From CAISIP01 sp965278985 (GTDB lineage Bacteria; Pseudomonadota; Gammaproteobacteria; Burkholderiales; Burkholderiaceae_C), in assembly GCA_965278985.1 (NCBI GenBank), contig OZ257131.1, positions 992,001-1,056,000 on the forward strand: 64,000 nucleotides of DNA, read 5' to 3'. Position 1 is the stretch's first letter; each line of letters begins with the position of its first letter. Made by a program: the position numbers and the translations under genes. Shown one piece after another: positions 1 through 8,841 of this stretch. The notes under the pieces were generated by a model. That model had not been told where the DNA came from. It was given only the letters and a program-made list of their open reading frames with translations, and ran no database searches.

Positions 1-963
1 GGCGTGACCATCACCGACCCGACCAGCCCGGCGCCGCTGCCCATGCTCAAGGTGGACGAGCCCACGCTGACCATGAACTTCTGCGTGAACACCAGCCCGC
101 TGGCCGGCCGCGAAGGCAAGTTCGTGACCAGCCGCCAGATCTGGGACCGCCTGCAGAAGGAACTGCAGCACAACGTGGCCCTGCGCGTGAACGAGACCGA
201 CGAAGAAGGCATCTTCGAGGTCATGGGCCGCGGCGAACTGCACCTGACCATCCTCCTGGAGAACATGCGCCGCGAAGGCTACGAGATGGCCGTCTCCAAG
301 CCGCGCGTGGTGTTCCGCACCGTCAACGGCGAGAAGCACGAGCCGATCGAACTTGTCACGGCCGACATCGAGGACCAGCACCAGGGCGGCGTGATGCAGG
401 CCCTGGGCGAGCGCAAGGGCGAGCTGGTCAACATGGAACCGGACGGCCGCGGCCGCGTGCGCCTGGAGTACCGCATCCCGGCGCGTGGCCTGATCGGCTT
501 CACCAACGAGTTCATGAACCTGACGCGTGGCTCGGGCCTCATCAGCAACATCTTCGACAGCTACGAGCCGCACAAGGGCGAGATCGGCGGTCGCAAGAAC
601 GGCGTGCTGATCTCCATGGACGACGGTGAGATCTTCACCTACGCCCTGGGCAAGCTCGACGATCGCGGCCGCATGTTCGTGCGTGCCAACGACCCGGTGT
701 ACGAAGGCATGATCGTCGGCATCCATAGCCGCGAAAACGACCTCGTGGTCAACGCCACGCGCACCAAGCAGCTGACCAACTTCCGCGTGAGCGGCAAGGA
801 AGATGCGATCAAGATCACGCCGCCCATCGAACTGACGCTGGAATACGGCGTGGAGTTCATCGAGGACGACGAACTGGTCGAGATCACGCCCAAGAGCGTG
901 CGCCTGCGCAAGCGCCACCTGAAGGAACACGAGCGCAAGCGCGCCAGCCGCGAAAGCGTCTGA
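1..963 (+). CDS. typA: Ribosome-associated GTPase TypA/BipA, 3' part
   Basis: This is the C-terminal half of the TypA/BipA translational GTPase, which binds the ribosome and supports 50S assembly and growth under stress. The reading frame is open at base 1, so the GTPase domain and true start lie upstream. About 320 residues are visible, roughly half of the usual family length of about 600. The domain III region (an ELHLTILLENMRREGYE-like stretch), the elongation-factor-G-like V domain and the BipA-specific C-terminal domain with the lysine/arginine-rich end are all present. The frame closes with TGA at 961-963. A hairpin about 125 bases further on may end the transcript. Identification is firm because the conserved core reads as a standard BipA. 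Confidence 0.96.
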   Translation, partial: GVTITDPTSPAPLPMLKVDEPTLTMNFCVNTSPLAGREGKFVTSRQIWDRLQKELQHNVALRVNETDEEGIFEVMGRGELHLTILLENMRREGYEMAVSKPRVVFRTVNGEKHEPIELVTADIEDQHQGGVMQALGERKGELVNMEPDGRGRVRLEYRIPARGLIGFTNEFMNLTRGSGLISNIFDSYEPHKGEIGGRKNGVLISMDDGEIFTYALGKLDDRGRMFVRANDPVYEGMIVGIHSRENDLVVNATRTKQLTNFRVSGKEDAIKITPPIELTLEYGVEFIEDDELVEITPKSVRLRKRHLKEHERKRASRESV

Positions 964-1012
964 GATCAGGGCGCGAGCCGTCGCGGGGCGCAGGACGGCC
1001 TGTCAAGCCGCT

Positions 1013-1045
1013 GCCTACAACCTCACGCCGTAGCAGCTTGTAGGC
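1013..1045. repeat. 8-bp perfect inverted repeat
   Basis: GCCTACAA (1013-1020) is repeated as TTGTAGGC (1038-1045) with 17 bases between. It lies just after typA, in a 750-base stretch without an intact gene. It could be a weak RNA hairpin or a protein-binding site. There is no T-run after it, so a terminator role is unlikely. Confidence 0.4.
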
Positions 1046-1088
1046 GTCCCTTCAGCGCGGCGCCTGCTGCATCGTCTAGTCTTCACCA

Positions 1089-1116
1089 GGCCGGGTTGCA
1101 TCGCAGCCCGGCCTTT
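1089..1116 (+). terminator. Hairpin after typA, possible terminator
   Basis: A perfect 7-bp GC stem, GGCCGGG (1089-1095) with CCCGGCC (1107-1113), encloses an 11-base loop and is followed by only three T residues. The stem is strong but the U-tract is short, so this is a plausible but weak intrinsic terminator for typA. Confidence 0.4.
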
Positions 1117-1279
1117 GCCATTGGGGCCCCTGTCGCGCCGCGCCGCGCGCCACCGCCCGAAGCTCCCCATCCGTGGCCATCCGCGCCACGATTTCACCCA
1201 TGGGCAGGCCCTGGGGGCGTCCACGCCGAGTGTTCGTTGTCCTTCGGGGTCGACTACCGCAGTTCCTGAATGGAGAACG

Positions 1280-1500
1280 ATGCAGTTCGACGACCTTGGC
1301 CATTGGTTACACATCACCACCCTGCTCGTGCAGCCGTTGCCCGCTGTGTGTGCCGTCGTCGGTGCGGCGATCCCGGCTACAACGTGTACATGGACGAGCA
1401 GCAGCGCATCAAACTCCGGCTGATGCGTGCCTGGAGGAGCGTGGCATTGCCTTCGCTGCGCCACGCAGCAACATCCGCATGACCTCCACCGCGCACGTGC
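1280..1500 (+). pseudogene. Decayed MscS-type mechanosensitive channel remnant
   Basis: Three short reading-frame pieces look like leftovers of one small-conductance mechanosensitive channel gene. From ATG 1280 a piece reads MQFDDLGHWLHITTLLVQ, followed by a hydrophobic run, as in an MscS N-terminus. Around 1369-1430 a second frame reads PGYNVYMDEQQRIKLRL. A third frame then continues ACLEERGIAFAAPRSNIRM. The last two resemble the 'YNVYMD..Q.IN..L...F...GI.FA.P' C-terminal pattern of MscS-family channels. The middle of the channel, including the pore helix, is missing and at least one frameshift is needed. No function is expected. The call rests on pattern recognition of short segments, so it is moderate. 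Confidence 0.5.
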
Positions 1501-1553
1501 CCGAAGGCCGGCCCCAGCCGGGCCGAGGCGCGCCCGCCTGTGCCTCCTTGCCA

Positions 1554-1598
1554 GTGCGGGAAATGCGGGAAATGCGAGAAGTGCGGGAAGTGCGGGCC
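1554..1598. repeat. 9-bp tandem repeat, five units
   Basis: Five head-to-tail units of the form (g/a)tgcg(g/a)gaa fill 1554-1598; the last unit ends in cc instead of aa. The unit length is a multiple of three, so in one frame it would read as repeated VRE/MRE. It sits in the gene-free stretch between the channel remnant and the PRC-barrel gene and is probably a slippage-generated minisatellite. Confidence 0.7.
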
Positions 1599-1715
1599 AA
1601 AGGCGCTACTGTCTGACAGCCGCAGGGCGCTACGTGTGTGCCAGCGCACCGAAGATGCCCGCGGCACGGCGGACCATGGGCAGCTCCAGCAACCCGGACG
1701 ACAGGAGGACACACC

Positions 1716-2561
1716 ATGATCTACGCTGCCAAGGACCTCGAGGGGTATGCCATCGCCGCCACGGACGGTGACATCGGCCACGTCAAGGATCTGTATTTCG
1801 ACGACCACAGCTGGGTCATCCGGTACCTCGTGGTGGACACCGGCAGCTGGCTGTCCAGCCGCAAGGTGCTGATCTCGCCCTTCGCGGTGGGGCAGGCCGA
1901 CCGCGCCAACAAGCGGTTGCCGGTGTCCATCACGCAGGAGCAGGTGAAGAACAGCCCCGACGTGGACACGCAGAAGCCCGTGTCGCGCCAGCACGAGCGC
2001 GACTTCCTCGGCTACTACGGCTACCCCACCTACTGGGGTGGTGCCAGCCTGTGGGGTGATGGCCTGTCGCCGCAGTTGATGCTGCCCGGTGCCGAGGGCT
2101 TCGGCTCACCGGCGGCCGTGCGCAACCAGGCCCAGGTCGCCTACGCGCAGGAGCAGGCGGCCGAACATGAACGCACCGACCCGCACCTGCGCAGCTACCA
2201 CCACGTCAAGGGCTACCACATCGCCGCGCGCGATGGCGAGATCGGCCATGTGCACGGCATGCTGGTGGATGACCGCACCTGGGCGATCCGCTACCTCATC
2301 GTCGACACCAGCAACTGGTGGGGGGGCCACAAGGTGCTGATCGCGCCGTCGTGGATCGCCGATATCCGCTGGGAGGATTCGAAAGTGGCGGTCGACCTCA
2401 CGCGCCAGGCCATCCAGGACGCACCGGCCTACGACCCCGACGCACCGCTGGAGCGCGCGCAGGAAGTGGGCATCTTCCAGCACTACGGGCGTGAAGGCTA
2501 TTGGCCGCCCGAGCGTGAACGCGAGCTGGATGTGGCGAGCAGGTCCGGCCCGCTGCTGTAG
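1716..2561 (+). CDS. PRC-barrel domain protein with two barrel copies
   Basis: A 281-residue soluble protein with two PRC-barrel repeats, at about residues 3-55 and 160-212. Both contain the same pattern: a G-x-I-G-H-V turn, an acidic DD-x-(S/T)-W element and an I-R-Y-L-(V/I)-V-D-T strand. PRC barrels are small beta barrels found in RNA-processing factors, photosynthetic reaction centre H subunits and many stress-induced bacterial proteins; the exact role here is unknown. The start is ATG 1716 because AGGAGG (1703-1708) lies at ideal distance; the frame is open 26 codons further upstream but has no such site. The gene is monocistronic: a converging transporter ends at 2590. It is probably a stress or envelope-linked protein, but no partner is visible. 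Confidence 0.85.
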   Translation: MIYAAKDLEGYAIAATDGDIGHVKDLYFDDHSWVIRYLVVDTGSWLSSRKVLISPFAVGQADRANKRLPVSITQEQVKNSPDVDTQKPVSRQHERDFLGYYGYPTYWGGASLWGDGLSPQLMLPGAEGFGSPAAVRNQAQVAYAQEQAAEHERTDPHLRSYHHVKGYHIAARDGEIGHVHGMLVDDRTWAIRYLIVDTSNWWGGHKVLIAPSWIADIRWEDSKVAVDLTRQAIQDAPAYDPDAPLERAQEVGIFQHYGREGYWPPERERELDVASRSGPLL

Positions 2562-2589
2562 GCCGCCCGCGGGGCGCTACGGCGTGGCC

Positions 2590-3471
2590 TCAGCCCAGGG
2601 CCAGCGCCACCACGCCCGCACCGATGCACAGCGCGCCCAGCAGCCGCAGGCCGCGCTGCCCCTCGCCCAGCAGGTGGCCACCCAGCAGCGCCGCGAAAAG
2701 CATCGATACCTCGCGTGCCGGCGCCACGTGCGACAGCGGCGCCACCTTGACGGCGTACAGCACCAGCACGTACGAGACCGGGCTGATGATGCCGACGGCC
2801 AGCGCGTATTTCCATTGCTGCCGCCACAGCACGCGCGCGGCCGGCAGGTCGCGCAGCACCACGGGCGCGAGCAGCACCAGGCGCAGGTAGTTGCCGAAGT
2901 AGTCCAGCAGGATCGGTGACATCAGCAGCAGTTTCACGGCATAACCGTCCACCACGGTGTAGCCGGCGATGAACACACCCGTGAGCACGCCGTAGGCCAG
3001 CCCCGCTTGCACGCGCGCCGCCCGCACCGGATCCTGCACCTTGCGCCACAGCGTGGGCCCGCCCGCGATCAGGAACACGCCGCCCACCACCCCCAGGATA
3101 CCCAGCAGACCGTAGGTCGACAGGCTTTCGCCCAGCACCAGCACAGCCATCAGCGAGGACAGCAGGGGCCCCGAGCCCCGCGCCAGCGGGTACACCACCG
3201 TCAGGTCCGCCTTGCGGTAGCCGCGCAGCAGCGTCACGAAATACAGGGTATGCAGCACGGCGCTCAGGCCCAGCGCCCACCATTCGGCGCGACCCCATCG
3301 CGGGATCTCTTCCACGCCCAGCCAGAAGCCCAGCGGCGCCCAGAAGATCGCCATCACCGTGCCCGTGAATGCGGCGAAGCGCACGTCGCCGCCGGCCTTC
3401 TTGGCCATGATGTTCCAGCTGGCGTGGATCAGTCCTGCGAGGAGGACGAGTGCGAGGGCGGATGCGGGCAT
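2590..3471 (-). CDS. EamA/DMT-superfamily transporter
   Basis: A 293-residue integral membrane protein of the drug/metabolite transporter superfamily with the EamA arrangement: two repeats of about five hydrophobic helices, beginning at residue 1 and again near residue 150. The first helix carries the typical 'LIHASWNIMAKKA' pattern seen in many EamA proteins annotated as carboxylate, amino-acid or drug permeases. The family moves small metabolites across the inner membrane, but the substrate cannot be read from the sequence. It converges with the PRC-barrel gene and is separated from smpB by 73 bases in the same orientation, so co-transcription with smpB is possible but not shown. Confidence 0.85.
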   Translation of the reverse strand: MPASALALVLLAGLIHASWNIMAKKAGGDVRFAAFTGTVMAIFWAPLGFWLGVEEIPRWGRAEWWALGLSAVLHTLYFVTLLRGYRKADLTVVYPLARGSGPLLSSLMAVLVLGESLSTYGLLGILGVVGGVFLIAGGPTLWRKVQDPVRAARVQAGLAYGVLTGVFIAGYTVVDGYAVKLLLMSPILLDYFGNYLRLVLLAPVVLRDLPAARVLWRQQWKYALAVGIISPVSYVLVLYAVKVAPLSHVAPAREVSMLFAALLGGHLLGEGQRGLRLLGALCIGAGVVALALG

Positions 3472-3544
3472 GCGTGAAGCTTACGTGACAATTTCGTGTC
3501 ACCGCCCGCGCCCGTCACGCCGAGCTATGGCCGCTGCAGCAGCC

Positions 3545-4030
3545 TCAGCGGCTGCGCGACTTCATGGCCCGCTCGACTTCGCGCTTGCCTTCGCGGTCCT
3601 TGATGGTGTCGCGCTTGTCGTGTTCGGCCTTGCCCTTGGCCAGCGCGATCTCGCATTTCACGCGGCCGGCCTTCCAGTGCAGGTTCAGCGGCACCAGCGT
3701 GTGGCCCTTCTGTTCGACCTTGCCCACCAGGCGCTTGATCTCGGCCTTGTGCAGCAGCAGCTTCTTGGTGCGCACGTTGTCGGGGTTGACGTGCGTGGAG
3801 GCGCTGTGCAGCGGGTTGATCTGGCAGCCGATGAGGAACAGCTCGCCGTTGCGGACGACCACGTAGCCGTCGGTGAGCTGCACCTTGCCCTCGCGCAGCG
3901 ACTTCACCTCCCAGCCTTCGAGCACCATGCCGGCCTCGAAGCGCTCCTCGATGAAGTAGTTGAATACCGCTTTCTTGTTGTCCGCGATGCGGGTCTGCTT
4001 GGGCGCGGCGGCGTCTGGTTTCTTGGCCAT
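3545..4030 (-). CDS. smpB: SsrA-binding protein SmpB
   Basis: SmpB, 161 residues, the partner of tmRNA in trans-translation, which rescues ribosomes stalled on broken mRNAs. Conserved features are the IADNKKAVFNYFIEE start, the EGWEVKSLREGKVQLTDGYV core, the DKRDTIKDRE element and a basic tail that becomes helical in the decoding centre. The length matches the family. The gene is transcribed divergently from ratA, separated by 69 bases. smpB next to ratA-rnfH is a common arrangement in proteobacteria. The tmRNA gene itself was not found in this window. Confidence 0.97.
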   Translation of the reverse strand: MAKKPDAAAPKQTRIADNKKAVFNYFIEERFEAGMVLEGWEVKSLREGKVQLTDGYVVVRNGELFLIGCQINPLHSASTHVNPDNVRTKKLLLHKAEIKRLVGKVEQKGHTLVPLNLHWKAGRVKCEIALAKGKAEHDKRDTIKDREGKREVERAMKSRSR

Positions 4031-4072
4031 GGGGTCTCAGGTGGGGGTGGACGAAGCGCGAACAAGGCTTGT

Positions 4073-4078
4073 CTACAA
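4073..4078 (+). promoter_or_regulatory. Candidate -10 box of ratA
   Basis: TACAAT lies 21 bases upstream of the ratA ATG in the 69-base gap between divergent smpB and ratA. It matches a sigma-70 -10 hexamer; no convincing -35 box is seen at the right distance. Confidence 0.35.
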
Positions 4079-4099
4079 TCCCGCGCAGCCTCGCATTCT

Positions 4100-4543
4100 A
4101 TGAAAAACGTCCAGAAGTCCGTCCTCATCTGGTACCGCTGCGAAGAGATGTACGACCTGGTCGTGGACGTGGCGCAATATCCCCGCTTCCTGCCCTGGTG
4201 CGACCATGCCAAGGTGCTCAGCACCGAAGCCGACGGCATGACCGCCGAAGTCGGCATCTCCTTCGGCGGCATCCGCCAAAGCTTCACCACCCGCAACCGG
4301 CATGTGCCCGGCCGCGAGGTGCACATGCAGCTGGTCAACGGCCCGTTCTCTAACCTCGACGGCCATTGGCACTTCAACCCCGTGGGGGACGGCAGCCAGC
4401 GCGCCTGCCGCGTCGAGCTGTCGCTGCAGTACGGCTTCGACAGCCGGGCCCTGGCGGCGCTGGTGGGGCCGGTGTTCGACCGTATCGCCAGCAGCCTGGT
4501 GGATGCCTTCGTCAAGCGCGCGGACGAGGTCTACGCGGCCTGA
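4100..4543 (+). CDS. ratA: RatA family START-like/ubiquinone-binding protein
   Basis: A 147-residue member of the RatA/Coq10 family (polyketide-cyclase/START fold). In E. coli RatA has been described as a ribosome association toxin, while the eukaryotic homologue Coq10 binds ubiquinone; the bacterial role is still debated. The typical pattern is present: the MxxVxKSVLIxYxxEEMYxLVxDVxxYPxFLPWC start, the SFxTRN segment and a C-terminal helix ending in RADEVYA. The ATG at 4100 is chosen because the conserved N-terminus starts there. The stop is followed after eight bases by rnfH, so the two form one transcript. Confidence 0.93.
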   Translation: MKNVQKSVLIWYRCEEMYDLVVDVAQYPRFLPWCDHAKVLSTEADGMTAEVGISFGGIRQSFTTRNRHVPGREVHMQLVNGPFSNLDGHWHFNPVGDGSQRACRVELSLQYGFDSRALAALVGPVFDRIASSLVDAFVKRADEVYAA

Positions 4544-4551
4544 TTCCCGCC

Positions 4552-4887
4552 ATGGCACTGCGTATCACGGTGGTGTACGCGCCCGCGCCCAGGGTGGTGC
4601 GGGAGTGGCCGCTGGAGATGGAGGAGGGCAGCACCGCGGGCCAGGCACTGGAGCGCAGTGGCCTGTTCAGCGACTTTCCGGAACTCGCGGACACCCCCGC
4701 GCTGCTGGGAATCTGGGGCCGTCGCTGTGGCGCGGATGAGCCACTGTGCAATGACGACCGCGTGGAAATCTGCCGGCCCTTGCAGGTGGACCCCAAGGTG
4801 GCGCGGCGCACCCGTTTTGTGCAGCAGGGCGCGCGGGCCACGGGGCTCTTCTCGCGCAAGCGCCCGGGTGCCAAGGCTGGTTACTGA
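4552..4887 (+). CDS. rnfH: RnfH family ubiquitin-like protein (RatB)
   Basis: A 111-residue protein of the RnfH/RatB family, small proteins with a beta-grasp (ubiquitin-like) fold found next to ratA. The signature is the short N-terminal strand ITVVYA, the W-GRRC-A-DEPLCNDDRVEICRPL block and a basic tail. The molecular role is not established; in some bacteria the family is encoded with the Rnf complex. The gene follows ratA after eight bases, which supports translational coupling. The ATG at 4552 aligns with the family start. The last twenty or so residues are basic and variable. Confidence 0.9.
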   Translation: MALRITVVYAPAPRVVREWPLEMEEGSTAGQALERSGLFSDFPELADTPALLGIWGRRCGADEPLCNDDRVEICRPLQVDPKVARRTRFVQQGARATGLFSRKRPGAKAGY

Positions 4888-4922
4888 ATCCGGGGATCGG
4901 GAGGCAGGGAAGGGGAGCGCTT

Positions 4923-5462
4923 TCAGCCGCCGCAGTTCGACGCGATCGAGGACTGTACCCGCTGCATTTCGGCAGCGCGCGCCGCATCGTCGAGCACTTC
5001 CCGCTCGCCATTGGGTTTGACCGTGGCGACGCGGATGCCCGAATCCAGCGTCGTCTTGGCGGCCTGGGCACGGGAGCAGTTTTCGGCACGGATCTTGGCC
5101 TGGGCCTGCTTGGCCTGCTGCTCCTTGGCCGCTTCGGCCGCCTCGGCCTGCTTCTTGCGCGCTGTCAGGTCCTTGTCCTCGGCAGGCACCGGGGGCAGGT
5201 TGCCGGAAGCGGACTGGCCTGAAGCCGCCTGCGAGGCCGCGGCCACGGCGCCGGTGGCTGGCGCGGGTGCCGCCGCAGTGCTGCCCTGGGGGCTGCGCAG
5301 GATCTTCACGTTCTTCAGGTTTGCCGGCGGCGGCATGTCGGTGATGTGGCGCTTGGGGCCGCTGCCGTCGTCCACGGTCCATTCCCACATCTGGGAAGCG
5401 CCGTGGGCAGCACCCGCGAGGGCGATCAGCAGGGGGAGCAGGAGACGAAGGCTGGGCATCAC
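4923..5462 (-). CDS. DUF4124 domain periplasmic protein
   Basis: A 179-residue secreted protein. An N-terminal signal peptide (about residues 1-22: hydrophobic run ending AHGAS) is followed by a DUF4124-like segment with 'QMWEWTVDDGSGPKRHITDMPPP', the domain usually found at the N-terminus of small periplasmic proteins of Betaproteobacteria. A long alanine/glutamine/lysine-rich stretch, probably helical or coiled-coil (about residues 85-150), follows. Function is unknown. It converges with rnfH and is divergent from guaB across 61 bases, a neighbourhood often kept in this order. A cysteine near the end (NCGG) could be oxidised in the periplasm. Confidence 0.8.
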   Translation of the reverse strand: MMPSLRLLLPLLIALAGAAHGASQMWEWTVDDGSGPKRHITDMPPPANLKNVKILRSPQGSTAAAPAPATGAVAAASQAASGQSASGNLPPVPAEDKDLTARKKQAEAAEAAKEQQAKQAQAKIRAENCSRAQAAKTTLDSGIRVATVKPNGEREVLDDAARAAEMQRVQSSIASNCGG

Positions 5463-5523
5463 GGAAGTCTAGTCCGGAACGAATCGCATTGGCAACGTAC
5501 AATGTTTCATTTGGAGCTTTGAC

Positions 5524-6993
<1,470 letters not shown>

Positions 6994-7012
6994 CGCCCCT
7001 CGGCATGCCACA

Positions 7013-7044
7013 GGCCCGGGCAGTCGTCCCGGGCCGATTTTTTT
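7013..7044 (+). terminator. Intrinsic terminator between guaB and guaA
   Basis: An 8-bp perfect stem, GGCCCGGG (7013-7020) with CCCGGGCC (7028-7035), has a 7-base loop and is followed by GA and seven T residues (7038-7044). This is a textbook Rho-independent terminator in the 77-base guaB-guaA gap. It may attenuate read-through into guaA. Confidence 0.85.
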
Positions 7045-7070
7045 CCATCGACCGCCCCGCGACCCGCCCC

Positions 7071-8693
7071 ATGCACCAGAAGATCCTCATCCTCGATTTC
7101 GGCTCCCAGGTCACCCAGCTCATCGCGCGGCGCGTGCGCGAAGCCCATGTGTTTTGCGAAGTCCATCCCTGCGATGTGACGGACGACTGGGTGCGCGCCT
7201 ACGCCGCGGACGGCAACCTCAAGGGCATCATCCTGTCCGGTAGCCATGCCAGTTTGTGGGAAGACGAAACGCTGCGTGCGCCGCAGGTGGTGTTCGAACT
7301 CGGCGTGCCGGTCCTGGGGATCTGCTTCGGCATGTATGCCATCGCTGCCGCACTGGGTGGCAAGGTGGAGGGCGGGCACAAGCGCGAGTTCGGCCACGCC
7401 GAGCTGCGCGCGCGTGGACATACCGCGCTCTTCGAAGGCATCCAGGATTTCACCAATGCCGAAGGCCACGGCATGCTCAACGTGTGGATGAGCCACGGCG
7501 ACAACGTCACGGAGATGCCACCCGGCTTCAAGCTGATGGCCAGCACCGACAGTTGCGCCATCGCGGGCATGGCGGATGAAACGCGCAAGTTCTACGCCGT
7601 GCAGTTCCATCCCGAGGTGACCCACACCACCCAGGGCCAGGCGTTGCTGAACCGCTTCGTGCTGGACATCTGCGGCGCCCGGCCGGACTGGATCATGGGC
7701 GACTACATCGCCGAGGCCGTCGAGAAGATCCGCGCGCAGGTGGGCGACGAAGAGGTCATCCTCGGCCTGTCGGGCGGCGTGGATTCGTCCGTGGCCGCAG
7801 CGCTGATCCATCGCGCGATCGGCGACCAGCTGACCTGCGTCTTCGTGGACCACGGCCTGCTGCGGCTGAACGAAGGCGACATGGTGATGGACATGTTCGT
7901 CGGCAAGCTGCACGCCAAGGTGATCCGCGTCGACGCGAGCGCGCTGTTCCTGGGCAAGCTGGCCGGTGTGGCCGACCCCGAGGCCAAGCGCAAGATCATC
8001 GGCTCGGAGTTCGTCACGGTGTTCAAGCAGGAAGCCGCGAAGCTGACCAGTGCCGGCGCCAAGGGCGCCAAGTGGCTGGCACAGGGCACGATCTACCCCG
8101 ACGTGATCGAGTCCGGAGGCGCAAAGAGCAAGAAGGCCGTGACCATCAAGAGCCACCACAACGTGGGCGGCCTGCCCGAGCAGCTGGGCCTCAAGCTGCT
8201 GGAGCCGCTGCGCGAACTCTTCAAGGACGAGGTGCGCGAGCTGGGCGTGGCCCTGGGCCTGCCGCCCGAGATGGTCTACCGCCATCCCTTCCCCGGCCCC
8301 GGCCTGGGCGTGCGCATCCTCGGCGAGGTGAAGAAAGAATACGCCGACCTGCTGCGCCGCGCCGATGCCATCTTCATCGAGGAGCTGCGCAACTTCCGTA
8401 GCGACGAGGAAGGGCCGAACAAGGGCAAGACCTGGTACGACCTCACCAGCCAGGCCTTCACCGTCTTCCTGCCCGTCAAGAGCGTGGGCGTGATGGGCGA
8501 CGGCCGCACCTACGACTACGTCGTCGCGCTGCGCGCGGTCGAGACCAGCGACTTCATGACCGCCGACTGGGCCGAGCTGCCGTATGCGCTGCTGAAGAAG
8601 GTGTCGGGCCGCATCATCAACGAGGTGCGCGGCATCAACCGCGTGACCTACGACGTCAGTTCCAAGCCCCCTGCGACCATCGAGTGGGAGTGA
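7071..8693 (+). CDS. guaA: GMP synthase (glutamine-hydrolysing)
   Basis: GMP synthetase, 540 residues, aminates XMP to GMP using glutamine and ATP. The N-terminal class I amidotransferase domain holds the nucleophile cysteine in GICFGMYAIAA and the His/Glu pair in FHPEVTHT. The ATP-pyrophosphatase domain carries the P-loop LSGGVDSSVAAAL, and the C-terminal dimerisation domain ends with the usual P-P-A-T-I-E-W-E. The ATG at 7071 gives the standard MHQKILILDFGSQ start; the frame is open further upstream but that part is not conserved and overlaps guaB and the terminator. Together with guaB it completes the IMP to GMP branch. Confidence 0.98.
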   Translation: MHQKILILDFGSQVTQLIARRVREAHVFCEVHPCDVTDDWVRAYAADGNLKGIILSGSHASLWEDETLRAPQVVFELGVPVLGICFGMYAIAAALGGKVEGGHKREFGHAELRARGHTALFEGIQDFTNAEGHGMLNVWMSHGDNVTEMPPGFKLMASTDSCAIAGMADETRKFYAVQFHPEVTHTTQGQALLNRFVLDICGARPDWIMGDYIAEAVEKIRAQVGDEEVILGLSGGVDSSVAAALIHRAIGDQLTCVFVDHGLLRLNEGDMVMDMFVGKLHAKVIRVDASALFLGKLAGVADPEAKRKIIGSEFVTVFKQEAAKLTSAGAKGAKWLAQGTIYPDVIESGGAKSKKAVTIKSHHNVGGLPEQLGLKLLEPLRELFKDEVRELGVALGLPPEMVYRHPFPGPGLGVRILGEVKKEYADLLRRADAIFIEELRNFRSDEEGPNKGKTWYDLTSQAFTVFLPVKSVGVMGDGRTYDYVVALRAVETSDFMTADWAELPYALLKKVSGRIINEVRGINRVTYDVSSKPPATIEWE

Positions 8694-8841
8694 CAGTTTG
8701 TAGTTCTGGGAACTCCTGCCGCCCGCCATGCACCGAGTTGCGAGGGCCGTCTCGCCCTCACACGGTCAGTTCCCCAGGCACTCCGCCACCATCCATCCCT
8801 CGGCATTTCCTCCACGACCCCTTCATCCGATCCTGACCACC

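Noticed and set aside
1015..1464. 149-codon minus-strand frame downstream of typA
   Set aside because: Low-complexity composition, no ribosome-binding site, and the opposite strand carries the better MscS remnant.
1554..1598. Possible CRISPR-like array
   Set aside because: Units are only 9 bases and directly adjacent with no spacers; a tandem minisatellite.
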